Counted from the first letter of the stretch, positions 22,670 through 34,344 are shown. The stretch is DNA of 64,000 nucleotides from Lepeophtheirus salmonis (GCF_016086655.4 NC_052139.2:2480001-2544000), one strand, 5' to 3'. Numbers and translations are program-made. Notes: generated by a model from the letters alone, not told the origin.

Positions 22670-23005
22670 CTGTGCGTCAACATGAAGATAGACTTGAACA
22701 AAAATGAAGAAAAGGAGAAAATCTTTAAGTATTATTTGACTTCATTCATACGTAAGTATATTCGAATCACTTATTGAGCTTATATTCAAATTTGTGGGAT
22801 GAGTGAAGATACCCAAAAATTTAATCTGTACTTGAGAATCTTTATATGATTTATGAAACTTATATCAACCCCGATATGGTCTTTCAAATAAAACCTATCA
22901 ATTTTGGCTAATAATTTGTTTATAGAATTTACGATAATTCGTCAAAGAATACCTATGTAATCCAGTCTCAATTTTGAAAAGAAGCATTCGAGTTTTTTTA
23001 TAAGG
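22670..23005 (+). repeat. repeat family C, copy 1
   Basis: Low-GC dispersed repeat of roughly 330-400 bp. Diagnostic blocks in order: GTCAACAT, TTGAACAAAAATGA, TTCAAATTTGTGGGATGAGT, ATGATTTATGAAACTTATAT, CCCCGATATGGTCTTTCAAA, CAATTTTGGCTA and TCTCAATTTTGAAAAGAAGC. The same blocks in the same order occur near 46.8, 47.3, 53.5 and 60.8/61.9 kb. No inverted ends or coding frame recognised. Confidence 0.65.
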
Positions 23006-24966
23006 GGTCATATATGTACATTACATACATATATAAGTGACAAGCTCTTGATAAGTTGCATTTTGTCATTTTAAATATGTATAAATTGTTTGTCCAATCG
23101 GCATTTTGTATTTCGGCACTTTGTTCTTGACAAACCAAAATAAATGGGATTAAAGTAGGTATGTCATTGATTTGAAGAGCAATTTCTGACTATTTGACAT
23201 TAGTCTAAATCTTTGTTGTATTTTGTATGTCAGATACATAAATAAAGTAATTGTCCGAAAAGAATAGAAAAACAAAACATGGCAATCATTGATTTTTCTG
23301 TGCGATATAGATTGCTGTTCTGGAAAGGCAATATAATTATAATACTTTTAGAATACAAACTTTGTACAAAATACTTAAATTTTTCCGCTTAAAACTAATA
23401 TTCATTCTTAAACCCTGTTTGGAAAAGCTAAAGTGCTCACTTTTTTTCTTCTACATACATATATGTATAAACTACATTGTTTTACAAATAAATAATTGTA
23501 ATAAGATCATGGAATAACTTTTCATTTATTTGTATTGTAAGGAGCAATTCACCCCAAAAAAATGATACATTAATGTGCAGCTATTGCAAAGAGCTAAATG
23601 CAAAAGCAGACTCGTGACTACTACCTCTTACTTGTAGCCAAATTTGTTGAAATGAAAACGTTTTTCATAATTATTTTTTTTGTTGTCATCCTCCGGAATT
23701 TTGATATTTAGAATCGTCTTTATTAAAAATAACTTTTGTCGAAAGGCTCAAAATAGAGGCCTTTAAAAAAATCATAACTACCAAATAATAACAAAAAATT
23801 TGTCTCTTCAAAAACAAAATTTACTGGTAAATTTTTTCCAAATTGGTTTTTCCGGAAAAAAAGATGTTATTGGTACAAATGTTACATTTGGTATTCATAC
23901 AAAAAACATTATGTTAAAATTGTCGAAGATTTGCAATTCTCCCCTCCCCCTAAGGAAATATCTAAGTAACGGCCAAAGTGTAAAATTATTTCATTTATTA
24001 ACTGACCAATTTTTACTTTTCAAAATCGAGTTACAACTTAACCATCAATGGATTTTTCCCCATATAAAATATTTCGTTTAATAAAAATATCATAATACAG
24101 CCAAATGATAACAATCAAAGTTCCTATTTTAAGTATAATATTTTTCTTTAGAATTTATGTTTAAAATAGACTTTTTATATATTTTTTCTTTATCTACGGG
24201 CCTAATGACCAATAATGACGTGTTATTAAGTAGTTTTGGGGTTAGGTCTGACAATCCTAGACCATGTATGAGGCAAGTATGATTTTTATTTGACTGGAAG
24301 TTCAGTCTGGATTGGTCTTACAAAAAAGATTGGACTAATTCAAAATTCGGTGTAGACTGAAGTTAGTGAGTTATGTAAAACATACTTGTACAAGTACTAA
24401 ATCAAGCGAATGGTGGGTAGAAATAGTCTTTAGATTGAGAACTAAAAAAAAAAGATTTTTTTTTTTGGTGTATACATTGAGGCGGAAAAACATCACTCAA
24501 TATACAGTCCAATCCGGATACAGGAAACTTCCATTTTGCAGATAAAAAAGTGATAGCATCCTGATTTTTGCTATATTTGAATTATATATACAAAATCATA
24601 TTTTTTCTATACTTATGAAAATAAGTAAATTTGAAAACTTCCTCTTTCGTTTGATTAGATCCTGTTTTTGACTTATCATTAAGTATTTTTGGCTTATTTT
24701 TTAGCAAAAAGTGTTTTTCCGAGGGAGGGATATTTATGATATGGATACATATTCATTGAAAAACAATGTGACATGAAGTTAAGAAAAAGCATAGTCTACA
24801 AAAATGTTTGCACCAGCTCACGATTTGACTCAATAATGATGAAAAATCCTTATGGGATTTCTTCATTCCCATAATTTCTTATCTATTTTAGTCTAAAAAA
24901 GGAAAGAAAAAGTTAACTTTATGAAGCTTTTTGGCTTCATTTTTCTTCTATGGAAAGTATTTTATG
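23006..24966. other. AT-rich stretch, one unexplained open frame
   Basis: A 93-codon plus frame (23800-24081) sits in low-complexity DNA and has no domain I recognise. At 24250-24400, words such as GACAATCCTAGACC and GTTCAGTCTGGATTGGTCTT recall families A/B but cannot be aligned confidently. Confidence 0.35.
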
Positions 24967-25208
24967 CAGTGATGTATCAGTCCTTTTTTATTCAGTCCTA
25001 TCGGTTCTTTGGACCGGCTCCATCATTCCTTTGCACCGGTTCTTAGACTATCAGTAGAAGAACTGATAAAAAAATAAAGTTAAACGACGTCATCAAGTAA
25101 CTCCTTCTAAGTTTTGAGACTGATATGGAAGACTGAATTGAACTGTTCAAAGACTTAATTGGACGTGAATGTAGCCTTCAGTTCTAAATAAGGACCAACT
25201 CAACACTA
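24967..25208 (-). repeat. repeat family A, copy 4, perfect 8-bp target duplication
   Basis: 242 bp. Ends CAGTGATGTATCAGTCC (24967) and GACCAACTCAACACTA (ends 25208). Both flanks are ATTTTATG (24959-24966 and 25209-25216), a perfect 8-bp duplication. The interior has CGACGTCATCAAG at 25085-25097, one base from a perfect CRE palindrome. Orientation is reversed relative to copy 1. This copy best defines the family boundaries. Confidence 0.9.
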
Positions 25209-25216
25209 ATTTTATG

Positions 25217-26589
25217 CTGTCAAAAGTGGCTATCTGAGAGAACGTTGACTATAAGTGTATTTTTCTTAATTCTTCATTTGATTGGATTGTGACCCAAAAA
25301 TCGGTACAAATCACTCTAGAAATAATCATTTAAGACTGAACCCCAAAAAAAAGTTTGGTGTTAGCCCGAGTTACAACACTATTTTTGAGTTATTTTTAAT
25401 ACATTTAATATACAATGAACTCTACAGAACATGTTGTTGTTATATTTTTACATTGTTTAATTTGAAGCATTTTTCAACTCTCTTGCTCGCTTGTCATGAA
25501 AGGTGCCTTTAACACATGAGATGTTGATAAACGTGATTACTTACAAATATGTTAAAAGGGGACCAACATACATACAGAGTAATGAGAAATGTTTAATAGG
25601 CAAGTTCTGTGTTGCCTTCCGTTTCAATCTATTCGTTGTTGCTCTTAGCTCCCCATGTTTGTAACTCACATTTTATATTAGAAGGCATTTCAAATATGTT
25701 AAAAAACCCTCTTTGTTTTCTTATAATAAAGAAGAGTTGTTGGGCTATGCAACCCCAAATCACTCTGGTTGTTGTTTTTGTGGGAGGCTTTTGTGTCTCA
25801 GTAGACAATACGTGATCCTTTGTCATGTTTATTTTTGTCTCTCTTTTAAAGTTTCAATATGATAGAAATTAAATTAAATTATAAGTTTTTGAAAAGTCTA
25901 TAATTATAACGACTCTTACGTGTCGATCATGTTTTTATTTTTTGTAAAGAATAAATACATCGTGATGATTTCTAATAGGTAGTAGTAAAAATAATACATT
26001 TGTTCTTTTCTGACAAGGTTTTTTTTTAATGAAAAAGTCAAAATTACCACTTGGTTAAATATTTATTTTGTATATACATTTGACCCCTTATGGATTACAT
26101 ATAATTTGAGCCTGTTCTTATGTTTGATTCGAAGGGGTTTTTTTCCACCATGTATGTACAAAGTTAGAGAAAGTGAAGCCGTGTGTGAAAGAAAACATTA
26201 ATCTATGTAAGTAAGGGAAGGATCTGATCTTCTCTCACGATAAAGGATTGTGTGTTTAGTGTTGTGCTTAATGCATGTTTTTTTATGGTTTTTTGTCTAC
26301 TAAATGTTATAAACTATTAAGAGGATGAATGGGCAAGATGAGTTGTATATGCCTCTATATGACATTGCCTTATATAGGTATATATAAACCAATTATTCTA
26401 TATAAAAAATATAAATATATGTTGTTTACTGTAGAAGTAAACCTTTATTAAATGCTACATCATTTCATATTTAATTACAGGGGTGGCCTTAAATATTGTA
26501 AAATAAATAATCATTTTTAACTTTTTATTTCTATAATAGTAACCTAAATTTTGCATGAATACTACTGAATACTATATTCATAATTGTGG
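25217..26589. other. AT-rich stretch without recognised genes
   Basis: At 25609-25826 both strands are open for about 65 codons, so neither can be chosen on sequence alone. Nothing else is recognised. Confidence 0.35.
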
Positions 26590-26780
26590 TCCTGTTTTGT
26601 AGAAACTATAGCTTTGAGTCTGTTAGACAAGGCATTACAATAGGGACGCCCATCTGCGAGGGGATATGACCCATTCCTTAATTAGGGAGGCTTTCAGTGT
26701 TTCCAAATTAGGATGGAGCTTCTGGCATACACTGTCCTCCAAAATGAACCAAGTTCTAAAATCCATTGCCTGGTTTTTTA
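26590..26780 (-). pseudogene. ITm transposase C-terminal fragment
   Basis: Read leftwards from about 26770: MDFRTWFILEDSVCQKLHPN then LETLKASLIKEWVISP. This is the segment just after the third catalytic acid (usual form PMDF-W-ILE---C---HPNLE-LK-SL--EW), followed by a broken tail with stops. The catalytic residues themselves have decayed. Distinct from the families at 5.7, 13.6 and 50.6 kb. Confidence 0.7.
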
Positions 26781-27119
26781 AATTTTGTTATAAAAATTAA
26801 ATTTTTTTTTCACTGCATAATTTTGTCGAATGCTCTTTTTTTATAAACGAAATCCTTCTGAAGAAAATTTCTACCAACTAATCTTTCTAGTATAAAACAA
26901 AAATTTCTTCGCCTGGGAGGTGCTACCCACCATTCAGCCCCCGAGAACGGCCCTGCTGATGTACTTCATATTCAAAAGGTTTTTTTGATGAGTGAAACAG
27001 TGTTCAGTTCTCAATGTGGTGAACTACGAAATATTCCTTATCCCTCCCTCCCCTTCATCCTAAAAAATCTTTAAATCGGTAACCCCTATCAACTGGTTTT
27101 AATACAAACACACACTAAT
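26781..27119. other. AT-rich non-coding stretch
   Basis: It includes a short GC-richer patch (about 26910-26955) with CCCCCGAGAACGGCCC. No gene recognised. Confidence 0.3.
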
Positions 27120-27490
27120 TTTGAGTAAGTCTGGTACGAATGTCACTCTACCACGTCAGTTACTCATTACGATCCCTTACGACAACATAACCTCGTCCTC
27201 TTTTAATTAGGAACAAAAATGTTGTTGACCTCTGTGTATTTATATAGTAAAATAACAACGTGTTTTGGCTAAAGCAGTCCAGTACACTACTTGTTTCGTC
27301 CAAAAACTCTGAAAACGTTTCGAGCAGAATAGTGAGGACCCACTGACGATGATTTCCCGGAAGTTTTGCTTTGTTGATGAAAATAAACAAACCTTTTTTA
27401 GAAGAATCCCGGCCAATCAATGAATGTGATCGTTGATAGCATCGACGTAGTGTTCTATTCAACTATATATTGTGTCATCAATGAGGACTA
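27120..27490 (-). repeat. repeat family D, copy 1, with 100-codon open frame
   Basis: The minus frame 27160-27462 (100 codons) includes LPGNHRQWVLTILLETFSEF and FSQNTLLFYYINTQRSTTFL. At 39175-39400 the minus frame has LVEIDVPFEFFNQNTLCLLL and INSFFVFL at matching positions. The DNA also matches in GAATAGTGAG and in TTCAACTA-ATAT-TT-T-CATTGATG-type sequence. Conservation in the same reading frame suggests an old coding element, but no known domain is recognised. Confidence 0.45.
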
Positions 27491-27544
27491 ACGTTACCAT
27501 AGCATTAAAATCACAAAAGACAGCTTCTAACATCGTAAACAGGT

Positions 27545-28575
27545 AAAAAATGATAACCCAAGACAACATTTTGATCAGGCTAAAACAGAAGCTTCCGTTG
27601 TAAGATCTTGTTTGGTTTGTAAGTAATTTATGGAGCGATTGCTTCTTTAGTAAAATTCCAATCTAGAGAAATTGAGCCTCACAAAATAAAAAGACAAGGT
27701 CTTTTAGGAATAACCGGGGACATGCAGTCGACGTCAACAGCTAACATGGACGCCTTATGTGAATTAATTCCTTTCTATCTTTATCTACACATGTCTCGTT
27801 ATACAAATATACGATGGCACAAAATGACAAGGGTATAGAATATAAAAGAATATGATATAGTTGGATCAATAATAAATGGTCTCACAGGTGCTTGATGGCC
27901 CTTAACACAACAAAACACATTTATTCCAGAATTTTCATTAAGGCTTGATGACACCAACACAGTATTCCAAGCTGAAGTTTAAATAATAACTTAATCCAAG
28001 TTTGATATCACAGTTGGAGGGATCAAGGGTCATAATAAAAGCACAGAGAACGAGTTTTCTGATGCTTTGGCTAAGGAATTTGCAGAAGGGAGATACGCCA
28101 GTCCTTGTCCCTAATTCCGTGTGTCAAGCTAAGAAAGCTTTCAGAAAAGCCACTTTGAATGAGTTGCCAATTATCTGGCAATAGTTGGATAGCTTCCGCC
28201 AATCTAAGCAGTACATCGAAACAAATATTAACAAATACAAGAGACATCAAATCTCAAGTATAGTCAGTAGTGTTAGTAGCCACATACAACTTAATAGACA
28301 TATTTTTAAAATGAGTATAACCCTGAACTCGATCTGTCGAATCTGTGAAGAAGATGATAAAAAACTATTTCATCTTATTTATGACTGTGGCCGTAAAGTG
28401 CAGGAAATGACTGAACTTGCTATAGAGTCTGTGGAAAAGAAAAAATCAATAAAGGACAAACTTTTCATGATTTTTGATACTTTGTGTAATTATGATTTAA
28501 TTTATATTAATTAAGTTAGAAACTCTTTGAACCTCTACCGGATTGAGTGCCGGTGTGGTGTGGTGTATCTAGGAG
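27545..28575 (+). pseudogene. LINE 3' remnant with linker, partial RNase H and zinc knuckle
   Basis: About 27685-27820 reads IKRQGLLGITGDMQSTSTAN then MDALCELIPFYLYLHMSRY. This is the conserved region between RT and RNase H in I/R1/Jockey-type LINEs. About 27940 gives RLDDTNTVFQAEV, the RNase H start with its catalytic E. After a deletion, GIKGHNKSTENEFSDALAKE (about 28020) carries the RNase H C-terminal N-x-x-SD-LAK motif. After frameshifts, 28080-28515 reads LNELPIIW, then ICRICEEDDKKLFHLIYDCG, a C-x2-C-x8-H-x4-C knuckle. Stop at about 28513. The 3' UTR ends with a GT-rich stretch (CCGGTGTGGTGTGGTG). A different lineage from the LINE at 6.1-8.0 kb. Confidence 0.8.
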
Positions 28576-28599
28576 CTAAACAATCAAACAATTTGACTC

Positions 28600-28857
28600 T
28601 TAGAATGTAATGTACCTCCCGCTGAGCTCTTGGCCTACAATCTAGCTGGAAGTGAACCCTTCAGATTATTTTTGTCTGGGGTAATATTGAACGGGTCTCC
28701 AATGAAGGTCCCAACAGTACCACAAGATCCCTGAGAGCTGTGATAGGGAGGGCATTCTTTACTTTACCTATTGGGACGGTCGAGAAGGCAGCAGAACATT
28801 TCTGTGGACGTTGTGAAGGTGTAATCCGAGTTAAGAGTGATTTTATTGAATTAATGT
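28600..28857 (+). pseudogene. ITm transposase C-terminal fragment next to the LINE end
   Basis: It reads FRLFLSG, then (shifted) WGNIERVSNEGPNSTTRSLR, then AVIGRAFFTLPIGTVEKAAE and FCGRCEGVIRVKSDFIE to about 28857. These are the segments after the third catalytic acid and the C-terminus (F--R-E-VI---G-FIE) of an ITm transposase. The frame stays open to 28955, past the usual end. It begins within about 30 bases of the LINE 3' end, so the LINE may have landed in this transposon. Confidence 0.7.
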
Positions 28858-28859
28858 CA

Positions 28860-30786
28860 AACTTATGTTATGATGTTGATTTTTGTGAAAATTTAATAAA
28901 ATCGGTTAACAAACCAAGTCACAGAGGTGTTTTTTCTCGGTTTGCAAATGTTTAGATGAACCACACTTTATAAGTAAAAACATTTTTTGTCTATCTAGTT
29001 TTATTATACACAATTTGACAAATATGTACACAGACAAAAACCTCAAACCTATGAGTGATTATAATACATATATTTAAGTCTTAGGAAATCAACATGGTTA
29101 GTTAGTAAGATTGTTTGTTTGTTTTTCAACTCATAACCACAAAGATATTTGCATATATTTATACTATTTTTTTTTATGTACAATGTATATAATTAAATTG
29201 AAAAAAAAATTAGTGTTAATTTTGTCTTCTTATGAATAAAAATAATAACAATAAAATAACTTTAAAATAACAAAAAAACTTATAAAAACTAACTATTGGA
29301 AACATTAAAGAAACACCACTAATTATGCATTACCTTTAATAACCATACTAATAAGATTTAATGATTTCAATTTATAGTTAGGTAAAATAGGCATATGAAA
29401 TGACAAAACGATGGAGAGGCTTTCCAGATCCGTGACTATGTGCTGATTCCCCCTGACTAAAAGTTTCCTCTAAAACTCGAGAAAAATAATCAGTTATTCG
29501 TCAATTAACTTTTTGATGCTATCACAACTTTGAAATCAAAAATGTTATATATTTCATAATTTTACCTTTAAATTTTAAAAAAATAAGTTATTTGATTTTT
29601 TCTAAAAAAACAACAACATTATATCAAAGATTTGTCAAAAACCAACACAACGTTCCGTCTGCAATTTACGTGTAAAAAAAATATCCTTCAATAATGTATT
29701 TTAATATTACTTCATAGTTTTAATGTCGTCCATTTTGGTGGGCTACACAACTAAGTTTTAAAGCAATGAAAACTCTTTTTTCATTCATATTAAGGAAAAA
29801 TGAACTATTGAACTTCAAAATAGAGCAAGAAAATAAACAGACTTAAATATTACTGTTTATAAATTTTCCATTGTAGCATTACCTTGTTTTATAATATAAA
29901 TAGATTAGTCTAAAATTTATTTAAAATATGGTATTACATCGTCATGTAATCAAATAACCGTGTTGAAGATAAAAATTAACTATTATAATGAAGAGAATAA
30001 GTTATTTTTCTCTAATTATCTTACTTTTCTTGTTCCTAATCGATCAAAAAAAAAAAAATGTACAAAGATATTTTAGGGATTTTATAAATATTACTTTCAT
30101 ATGGCTGTTTATCATTAGTATTAAGTAGTATTATTCAATGCATGTGTTTAACCTTTCTTTATTCATAAAGTGATTTGACGGAGTTTTATCAAGGTTTAAT
30201 GGAAATTATTATGTAATAAATTTACATGTAGTAAAAATATCAAATTTGAGATTCCGAAATGAGTTTTTATTTAATTGTGGTGCAATTGATGACGTCACTG
30301 TAACAATAATTTCCTTTGATTTAGAGTATTTTGAAAATACCTATACATTGTTTGAGTAGGTTTTATTTTTTTCAAATGAAACTTTTATTTTAATCTTTTC
30401 TTTTATGTGTTCATTCTTATATTAGAGAAATATTTAATTTTTATGTCTATAATAAAAAAATAAAACTTTCAAAAGAGGGTGGTGTAATTTTATAGATAGT
30501 ATTAGTGTATTGTTTCCATTTTTAGTAGTTACATAGATGGATGGACGGGAGAGAAGGAGTTTGCCTCTATGTACAGACATAAATGCTTAAAATACAATTT
30601 TATTATAATGAAGTTCTATCGCCTTATTTAACATCTATTTTTTATTGAAAAATAACAAATGATGTTTTATTTCTTATGCAAGCGTTTATAGATGTTTTTA
30701 TGAACTGAAGTCTATTCATGTGAAGAAATGTAGTAAATAATAGCTGTCACTTTTTATGTCTGATCAAACAAAAAGGAGTTATGATA
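28860..30786. other. AT-rich stretch without recognised genes
   Basis: About 1.9 kb with no convincing frame, repeat end or RNA gene. It has many A/T runs (for example 30048-30058). Confidence 0.4.
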
Positions 30787-31520
30787 GGTTGGGAAAAAAG
30801 TAATTTCGTTTTTTGCTCTTTTTTACCCAAGCACATCTTGTTTATTATTGACCCCATCAAATCATAGGATAAAGTGTTGTATATGGAGTATGGAATTCGT
30901 CATATTTGACGTGTTTACCACCTGAAAGGGAGTAATACGTCAAAATCGACCAAGAAAATTTGCTATGTATACGGGCCCCAATACTCTTTCGGTTCGTATA
31001 ACACAACAGTGGCTCGAGCGAGTTCGTTCTAGTGTAGTGCAGTCAAAAATGTCGATAACATCATAGAAGTATCAAATGGAACATAATATTAGCAGTCATA
31101 GCATCACCCAGGAGCTGAACATTGATCATAAAACTGTTTTGAACCATTTTCAGAAACCCAGATACAAATTGAAACACGAATAGGGAGAAGTCATGTTTCA
31201 TTAAGATAACGCCAGGCTGCCCACATGTTTGATGGCGCGCCAGACGCTCCGGGAGCTCGGATGGAAAGATTTTATGCATCCATCCTACAGTCCGGACATG
31301 GTATCAAATGACTTCCACTTGTTCCTCTATATGGCCAACGTGCTTGGGGGCTACAAATTTGGCCTTAATAGCAGCTTGTCCGATTTTTTTCCCAATAGGA
31401 ATAAGGGCTTCTGCTAGAATGGCAAGTTATTGAACAAAACTGGATACACTTGGCTAAAATAAGATGATTTTAACACTTCTTGAAATAATGTAATAATTAC
31501 GTAATTACTTTTTCGCTACC
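30787..31520 (+). mobile_element. mariner internal-deletion derivative with both ends
   Basis: Left end AGGTTGGGAAAAAAGTAATT; right end is the inverse of AGGTAGCGAAAAAGTAATTA (ends about 31520-31523). Both follow the Hsmar1/MADE1-like pattern also seen at 12467. Inside, HNISSHSITQELNIDHKTVL (about 31083) is the second HTH of mariner. It is followed after only about 15 codons by GEVMFH-stop-DNAR (second catalytic aspartate; Q to stop), RQTLRELGWKDFMHPSYSPD with the third aspartate, and DFHLFLYMAN. The C-terminus FPNRNKGFC and IEQN-like text follow. The first catalytic block is deleted. TA lies at 30785-30786 and 31521-31522. It cannot encode a transposase. Confidence 0.85.
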
Positions 31521-31589
31521 TAATGCGAAAAAAACATATTTTATAAATAGGTTTTTCCTTTATAGAAAACTAGAAGGAGTACCTGGGGT

Positions 31590-32175
31590 TGCTCTGAGAC
31601 ATTAGGTCTTGATGAATAGAAGAAATACTTGAATATATTCAGCAAATGCTTGGAATTATTCAGCCTCCATTCCTTTGACTTTTCCATCAGAAGTGGATCT
31701 ATTTTCATCTTTTATGAGTTTTATTGCAAATCCTCTGGCACACACTTCCTGATCAGTGTTTCAAAGCAGATGAGATCCTTGGAATGGGCCTCATTGATTT
31801 GGATGGTTCATCATCAATTATGTTTTTTGCAAATTTGAAATGGGAATGGGAGGGATAAGCTCTCTGGCATTATTAACTCATCTTGTGATCAGCACGCTTT
31901 GCTGTTGCTTCATAATCACCTCCAGACTCTTCCAGCTCCTTCATGACTCTCCAAACAATGGACCTGTCCAGCTTTAAGATGTTTGGAATCTCAACATTGT
32001 CTTATCCATGAAAAGGATACTCTGCCTGTCAACAATGTTCGAATAAATAGTTTGTTGATCGATGTAATTTATTTTTAATGAGTCACAAACACTTCTCTTT
32101 ACCAGAAAAATCAACAAACAATGTCCTACTTGCGCTTGCGCTCAAAGTTATTAATTAATCAACGGCCGCAAAATG
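31590..32175 (-). pseudogene. ITm transposase N-terminal half with left end
   Basis: The left terminus (read leftwards from 32175) is CATTTTGCGGCCGTTG, next to TA (32176-32177), matching CAGTGTGCGGCCATTG at 51162. The coding region reads INKLFIRTLLTG, LKAGQVHCLESHE (HTH I), DDEPSKSMRPI, then ALKH and CVPEDLQ (HTH II). It ends KSKEWRLNNSKHLLNIFKYF, the lead-in to the first catalytic aspartate, which is missing. At least four frame changes. Same family as 50613-51162. Confidence 0.7.
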
Positions 32176-32177
32176 TA

Positions 32178-32799
32178 GAATATAACACGGAATCTATATT
32201 GAAAAAGAAAGATGAAAAATAAAGTTTAGAGTTACTTATCACTTGAAAAACAAAACGAGGCCAGTATAGCCATCTTTGAAAATTATTTCATTCGTCCTTA
32301 ATCTTTTGGACTTTACCTATAAATTCTTCTAACTAATTTCACATGAGTTTTTGAAAAATATGGACCCTTTAGAGTAAAATATATGTGTGGATATTGATCT
32401 TAATCCACAATTTTTTTTATGATTGGAAGAATAATTCAAGTTTATAAGTTTTCAAAATATGTTGCATATAAGCTACTTAGTTGTAATACTAAATTGTCGA
32501 AATGTCCCTATTTGAAGAAATCTGTTATTGATTTTCCCACCACTAAATAATTTTATAGATCGGACCCCCATATGCAGTCCTGCGGCTATAGGGATTTCAT
32601 ACACCCTCCCCCTCCTGCCTAAAAGATTTAAGACATTTTTCTTGGTCCCACAAGTTCTAATTTTAAAATTGTATATTTTAAGATTTCTGTTATTTAATAA
32701 AAAAAAAATTTATCTCCAAATGATATAAAAATGTATCATCTTTAATAACAATAAAAAAGAACTATCAATATTTGGAAAAAATATTTTTTTAGAGGGCTC
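32178..32799. other. AT-rich non-coding stretch
   Basis: No gene recognised. Weak plus frame at 32528-32728 without features. Confidence 0.35.
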
Positions 32800-32940
32800 T
32801 GCAGTCAAAGGCTCTAACTATGACGCAGACCGTCATCGTATGAGCTATCGTAGGGAACATGTTGCTATTATCCCCGCGCAGAGGTGGAGATCGAGCTCCA
32901 ATTCTCTCTCGAAAATAATCTACAAGAACTTGTGCGTGGA
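32800..32940. other. GC-richer patch with perfect hairpin, possibly tRNA-related
   Basis: This stands out from its AT-rich surroundings. ATGACG-CAGAC-CGTCAT (32820-32836) is a perfect 6-bp stem with a 5-base loop. GTGGAGATCGAGCTCC (about 32884-32899) contains a T-arm-like GGAG-loop-CTCC. On the minus strand CATAGTTAGAGCC looks like a weak A box. I could not fold a full cloverleaf, so this is only a possible tRNA-derived fragment. The overlapping open frame 32884-33168 is low complexity at its C-terminus. Confidence 0.25.
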
Positions 32941-33470
32941 GAAAGAAGGAGTCTTAGGCTTCCCCCCACAAAAAAATCCCTAGTCACGGCCTCACCCATA
33001 CGCATATCTATATTTTTTTCTGTGTATATCACCCCCGCCCCCCCAAAAAAAAAAAAAAATCATCTCTTCAATAAATTGCAAAAGGGTATGAAAAAATCTA
33101 ATAACAATAACTCTGTTATTTCTTTTTCTCCTTCTTTAATTCAAAGTCGTTTATTGGAACTCCAATAAAATACTATACATACAGATAAGACGCCATTTTC
33201 TTATATGTATATAAATAAAATAAGTATTAAATGTAAATAACATTAATGTCTATAGTGTAATGGAGGTGGGGGGGAGATTTTTTTGTAGTTTTAGACTTTA
33301 AAAGTCGTAAAATCCACGAGTCTATGGAAACCCCCCTATTTTTGTTGTTGTTCTATGAACAATTTCTAAAGATTTGATTCGGTAAATAAATGCTATAAAA
33401 ATTTGAGGATTAATCTTTTTTTTTTTTTTTGTTATCGAATAAACCATTTTGGAGGTTACTATATGTATAT
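32941..33470. other. AT-rich stretch with homopolymers
   Basis: It holds a C/A-rich run near 33032-33060 and a T-run near 33417-33430. No gene recognised. Confidence 0.35.
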
Positions 33471-33478
33471 GTTTCAAA

Positions 33479-33938
33479 TAGAGATGTACCCATACCATTA
33501 TGAATGATACCGATTTTGTTTTAATATTATGTATAAAGGAATAACAAAATGATTTAATTCTTTAACTTTTTATTAAATAGGACTTCATAAGAAAAGATTT
33601 AAAAATATCAATCATACTCATTATTATAATTAGTTGTAAATAATTGGAAATGCAGAAACTATTTAGAAAGTTAGATCCTCTCCGTGCTCAGAGGTCAATT
33701 TATTGATGGGTTTCCTACATATATTGCTCACCCTACTAAATAGACTTTCATTTTTAATGGATGGATCTGAATTTTGTTATAAAAGTCTTTTATCATTGTA
33801 CTTATTAAATAATAAAAAAATATAATAATATATAAATAAGTAAGCCCAGGGATCAGTGGAATTGGCATTCTTAAGCATTATTCCGATACTTTAAAAAAGG
33901 TTGACTCTGACCTTCTCCGATGCATCGGTGCATCCCTA
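33479..33938. mobile_element. hAT-type MITE with perfect 8-bp target duplication
   Basis: 460-bp non-coding element. It begins TAGAGATGTACC (33479) and ends GGTGCATCCCTA (33938), inverted ends with 2 mismatches in 12. Both flanks are GTTTCAAA (33471-33478 and 33939-33946), a perfect 8-bp duplication. The end sequence with GATGCATCGGTGCATCCCTA belongs to the widespread hAT terminal type. It has no transposase frame, so it depended on an element elsewhere. Confidence 0.9.
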
Positions 33939-33946
33939 GTTTCAAA

Positions 33947-34344
33947 AACAAATATTAAAAATTATTATTATCACCTCTTTGAGTTTATTCGAATGTTTTT
34001 TTGTCAAAATAATACACCCCGTATTTGAAATTACCTTCACAGTCCGTACATATATATGTAATTGTTGATAACGTGAAGCCTTCAATACATTTTTTCTGTC
34101 GATGCAAAAGATTCTGATCTGGACATCCTGGGGTGGTTGTTTATGGTATTCAACTAATGGGGAATTAGTTACAGTCTAATAACTTTAATGGCGTTTGAAA
34201 ATTATTGGTGTGAAGACGTTGATAAATATCTATCACTTTCTTCTATATATTTCTCCATCTTAAAATAATCAAACTAAGATGTTACAGATTTGAGGTATAA
34301 TAGTAAAAATAAATGCATTATTTTTACTATTGATGGTTATAGTA
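33947..34344. other. AT-rich non-coding stretch
   Basis: No gene or repeat end recognised. Confidence 0.3.

Noticed and set aside
24175..24420. Possible extra family A or B copy
   Set aside because: Words such as GTTCAGTCTGGATTGG are suggestive, but neither the ends nor the central motif could be aligned.
25609..25826. Opposed 65- and 68-codon frames
   Set aside because: Both strands are open over the same bases and neither shows a domain, splice context or repeat partner.
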